Of a DNA stretch of 64,000 nt, positions 62,235 through 64,000 are shown in pieces. The notes below the pieces were generated by a model. It was not told the DNA's origin and made no database searches. It saw only the letters and a program-made list of their open reading frames with translations. The position numbers were made by a program, and so were the translations under genes. The stretch's first letter is position 1, and each line of letters begins with the position of its first letter. Where the stretch lies: NCBI RefSeq assembly GCF_024346315.1, contig NZ_JAGQCS010000011.1:18262-82261 (forward strand), given 5' to 3'. Origin of the DNA: Cyanobium sp. ATX 6F1. GTDB lineage: Bacteria > Cyanobacteriota > Cyanobacteriia > PCC-6307 > Cyanobiaceae.

Positions 62235-63701
62235 ATGAGCAACTCCTCCAACACCCCCGGCGGCCCCACCTCCGCCGGCCCTTCCGCCATCACCCCTAGT
62301 TCCGGCAACGACATGGCCCTGCCTCCGGGCTCTGGGCTGATCAGCAAACTGCCGGGCCTCGAGCAGGTGGACACCATCGGGCTGGTGGGGCGCAACCGCC
62401 TCAGCCAGGCCCTGGAGCTGGAGGAGAAACCCGACAACCGCTACCTCAAGCTCACCCTTTACGGCATCGGTGCGGCCTTTTTGATCTTCATCCCCTGGGC
62501 AGCGCTCACCCCGATCAACGAGGTGGTGCATGCCTCCGGTGAGGTGATTCCCGAGGGCAACGTCTACACGGTGCAGCACCTGGAGGGGGGCATCGTCGAG
62601 AAGGTGGCGGTCAAAGAAGGCGATCAGGTGCAGAAGGGGCAGCTGCTGCTGCAATTGCGGCCCAATCTCCTGGGCAGCCAGTACCTGGCGATGCAACAGA
62701 AGCTGCAGGCGCTCACGCTTCAGCAGGCCCAGCTGCGGGCGGCGCTCAGCGGCAGCGACAAGCTCCCTGACTCCAGTAAGGAACTGGGCAGCCTGGGCAA
62801 CAGGGTCCAGAACGCCCAGGAAGACCTGCTGCGCAGCCGTGAGCAGAACACCCGCGATCAGGTGGACACGATCAAGGCCCAGATCGCCCAGAAGCAAGCG
62901 GAAATCGCCCGCTTCAACGACCAGGAGCGCAAGTTCCTCACCGAGCAGAGCCTGCTGCGCCAGGGGGTGTCGATGTACGAAAAACTCGACAACATCGGCG
63001 CCGTTTCCAGGCTGCAGGTGGTGAATGCCCAGCGGGAACTGGCGGCCTCGAACACGCGGCTGGCGGAACTGCGGGGCAACCGGTCGGTGTCCTACAAGCT
63101 GCTCAGCGAGGCCCAGGCCAAGCTGCGCAGCCTGAACTCGGGACAGCGCCTGGAGAACGACTCCAAGATCGCCGAACTGGTGAACGAGGAGGCGGTGGTG
63201 AGCGAAGACATCAAGCGGGTCAAGAACCAGCTGGAGCGCACCAGCATCCTCTCGCCCGCCAGCGGCCTGGTTCAAGACGTGAAATTCAAGAATGCCGCGG
63301 CGGTGGTGGCCCCCGGCGCCGTGGTGGCCACGGTGGTGCCCGAGGGCACCCAACGGGTGGTGGAGGCGCGCGTGCGCCCCTCCGACATCGGCTTTGTGAA
63401 GGTGGGCCAGAAGGCGGAGATCAAGCTCCAGCCCTACGACTCGACCATCTATGGCTTCGTTCCAGGGGTGGTGAGCAGCATTTCCCCCACCACCTTCCAG
63501 AACCCCGACGACCGGCAGTACTACTACCGGGTGAAGATCGCCCTGGAGCGTCAGTATGTGGACCCGCAGAAGAAGCTCTATCCGATCCTGCCGGGCATGA
63601 CCCTGGTGGCCGACATCCAGGGGCCCCGCCGCAGCGTGCTGCGTTACATCTTCCAGCCGATCGCCCGCACGATGAATTCGGCCTTCACCGAAGCCCGCTG
63701 A
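62235..63701 (+). CDS. HlyD-family membrane fusion protein (type I secretion)
   Basis: The 488-residue protein has a cytoplasmic N-terminus of ~75 residues, one transmembrane helix (LTLYGIGAAFLIFIPWAAL), a biotinyl-lipoyl half (GEVIPEGNVYTVQHLEGGIVEKVAV, with DQVQKGQLLLQL), a long coiled-coil hairpin (residues ~150-340), a second lipoyl half (RTSILSPASGLVQDVKF) and a C-terminal beta-barrel ending in ILPGMTLVADIQGPRRSVLRYI. It links the ABC exporter to an outer-membrane TolC-like channel, which is not in the window. Confidence 0.95.
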   Translation: MSNSSNTPGGPTSAGPSAITPSSGNDMALPPGSGLISKLPGLEQVDTIGLVGRNRLSQALELEEKPDNRYLKLTLYGIGAAFLIFIPWAALTPINEVVHASGEVIPEGNVYTVQHLEGGIVEKVAVKEGDQVQKGQLLLQLRPNLLGSQYLAMQQKLQALTLQQAQLRAALSGSDKLPDSSKELGSLGNRVQNAQEDLLRSREQNTRDQVDTIKAQIAQKQAEIARFNDQERKFLTEQSLLRQGVSMYEKLDNIGAVSRLQVVNAQRELAASNTRLAELRGNRSVSYKLLSEAQAKLRSLNSGQRLENDSKIAELVNEEAVVSEDIKRVKNQLERTSILSPASGLVQDVKFKNAAAVVAPGAVVATVVPEGTQRVVEARVRPSDIGFVKVGQKAEIKLQPYDSTIYGFVPGVVSSISPTTFQNPDDRQYYYRVKIALERQYVDPQKKLYPILPGMTLVADIQGPRRSVLRYIFQPIARTMNSAFTEAR

Positions 63702-63761
63702 GGGGTCACAAAACAGCAGCACTGAGAGCCCCATCGGGCGCCTCTCAGGCAACTCTCAATC

Positions 63762-63801
63762 CGGCCAAATTCCCTGCCTTGCAGGGGGGTTGGCCGTTTT
63801 T
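63762..63801 (+). terminator. Strong rho-independent terminator after the secretion genes
   Basis: A two-part hairpin with outer stem CGGCCAA / TTGGCCG and inner stem CCCTGC / GCAGGG (CTT loop) ends in TTTTT. It closes the ABC-ABC-HlyD transcription unit and separates it from the gene starting at 63947. Confidence 0.88.
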
Positions 63802-63946
63802 CATGCTCACGGGCCAGGTGCTCTAAGCACACTCTCAGCTAACCCGCCCGTTGGCACCCTCGGCCACCCCTAGGTTCAAAACAGATCGGAAAGGTGTCTT
63901 CCACTCTTTCCCGTTGTTTGCGTCGTCCCTTCGCTGCACCTGAGCC

Positions 63947-64000
63947 ATGACTTCCACCCCCTTCGTTGCCGGCCCCACCGCCGACGAGAGCCAGGTCGAT
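63947..64000 (+). CDS. 5' end of a gene, possible type I secretion substrate
   Basis: Only 18 codons are visible (MTSTPFVAGPTADESQVD) before the window ends. There is no signal peptide, as expected for a type I substrate, and it stands directly after the secretion genes. Large RTX-type proteins are often encoded there. This is a guess from position; the sequence shown is not diagnostic. Confidence 0.5.
   Translation, partial: MTSTPFVAGPTADESQVD

Overview
The window looks like the chromosome of a GC-rich, probably freshwater picocyanobacterium of the Cyanobium/Synechococcus type. That reading rests on proteins I recognise as typical of cyanobacteria (DUF3318, DUF3386, CGLD27/DUF1230, DUF2811, DUF6447, a PAP/fibrillin protein), on an NDH-2 dehydrogenase and CbiX-type chelatase with picocyanobacterial neighbours, on GCGATCGC (HIP1) words at about 47150, 48204 and 54168, and on a cyanobacterial-style LexA box. 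It is inference from protein families, not a database match.

Region 1 (1-17.1 kb) is accessory DNA. After a partial alcohol dehydrogenase come an MNT/HEPN toxin-antitoxin pair, a frameshifted HNH-HIT gene, and a J-domain/HNH nuclease pair. Next is a run of four minus-strand genes separated by integron-type attC sites (4270-7747), a cluster of gene cassettes with no integrase in view. One cassette encodes a RelA/SpoT-type nucleotide pyrophosphokinase. A full-length PLD-helicase-DUF3427 gene (7865-11038) then starts a series in which partial copies of its own 3' end alternate with toxin-antitoxin modules: DUF433/DUF5615, Phd-like/Doc, HicB/HicA, a lone MNT, VapB/VapC and MazE/MazF. Several toxins are broken while their antitoxins are intact. 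Two of the 3'-end copies carry the same net 24-nt insertion, resembling cyanobacterial small dispersed repeats.

Region 2 (17.1-35.6 kb) holds one probably foreign, actinobacterial-looking gene and then housekeeping and metabolic genes: SelO, DUF3303, an SDR, NDH-2, a PPC-glutaredoxin fusion, a small gene behind a LexA-like box, a PilZ protein, ArfB, fibrillin, a gamma-glutamylcyclotransferase, a DUF4115 membrane protein, a BcsA-like glycosyltransferase, a CbiX chelatase with a metal-binding tail, and a GMC oxidoreductase.

Region 3 (35.8-45.2 kb) is a two-gene secreted system: a ~2,690-residue filamentous-haemagglutinin-type exoprotein with two kinds of tandem repeats, overlapped by a signal-peptide-bearing CHAT (caspase-like) protease gene. 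No TpsB transporter gene is in the window.

Region 4 (45.2-58.2 kb) is core genome: initiator tRNA-Met, DUF475/TerC-like protein, asparaginase, CGLD27, rsfS, DUF3318, carB, DUF3386, DUF6447, an MsbA-like ABC exporter, an S4 protein, tpiA and folP.

Region 5 (58.3-64 kb) is a type I secretion locus: two ABC genes, the first with a degenerate ATPase domain, then an HlyD adaptor, a strong terminator, and the first 18 codons of a gene that may encode the exported substrate.
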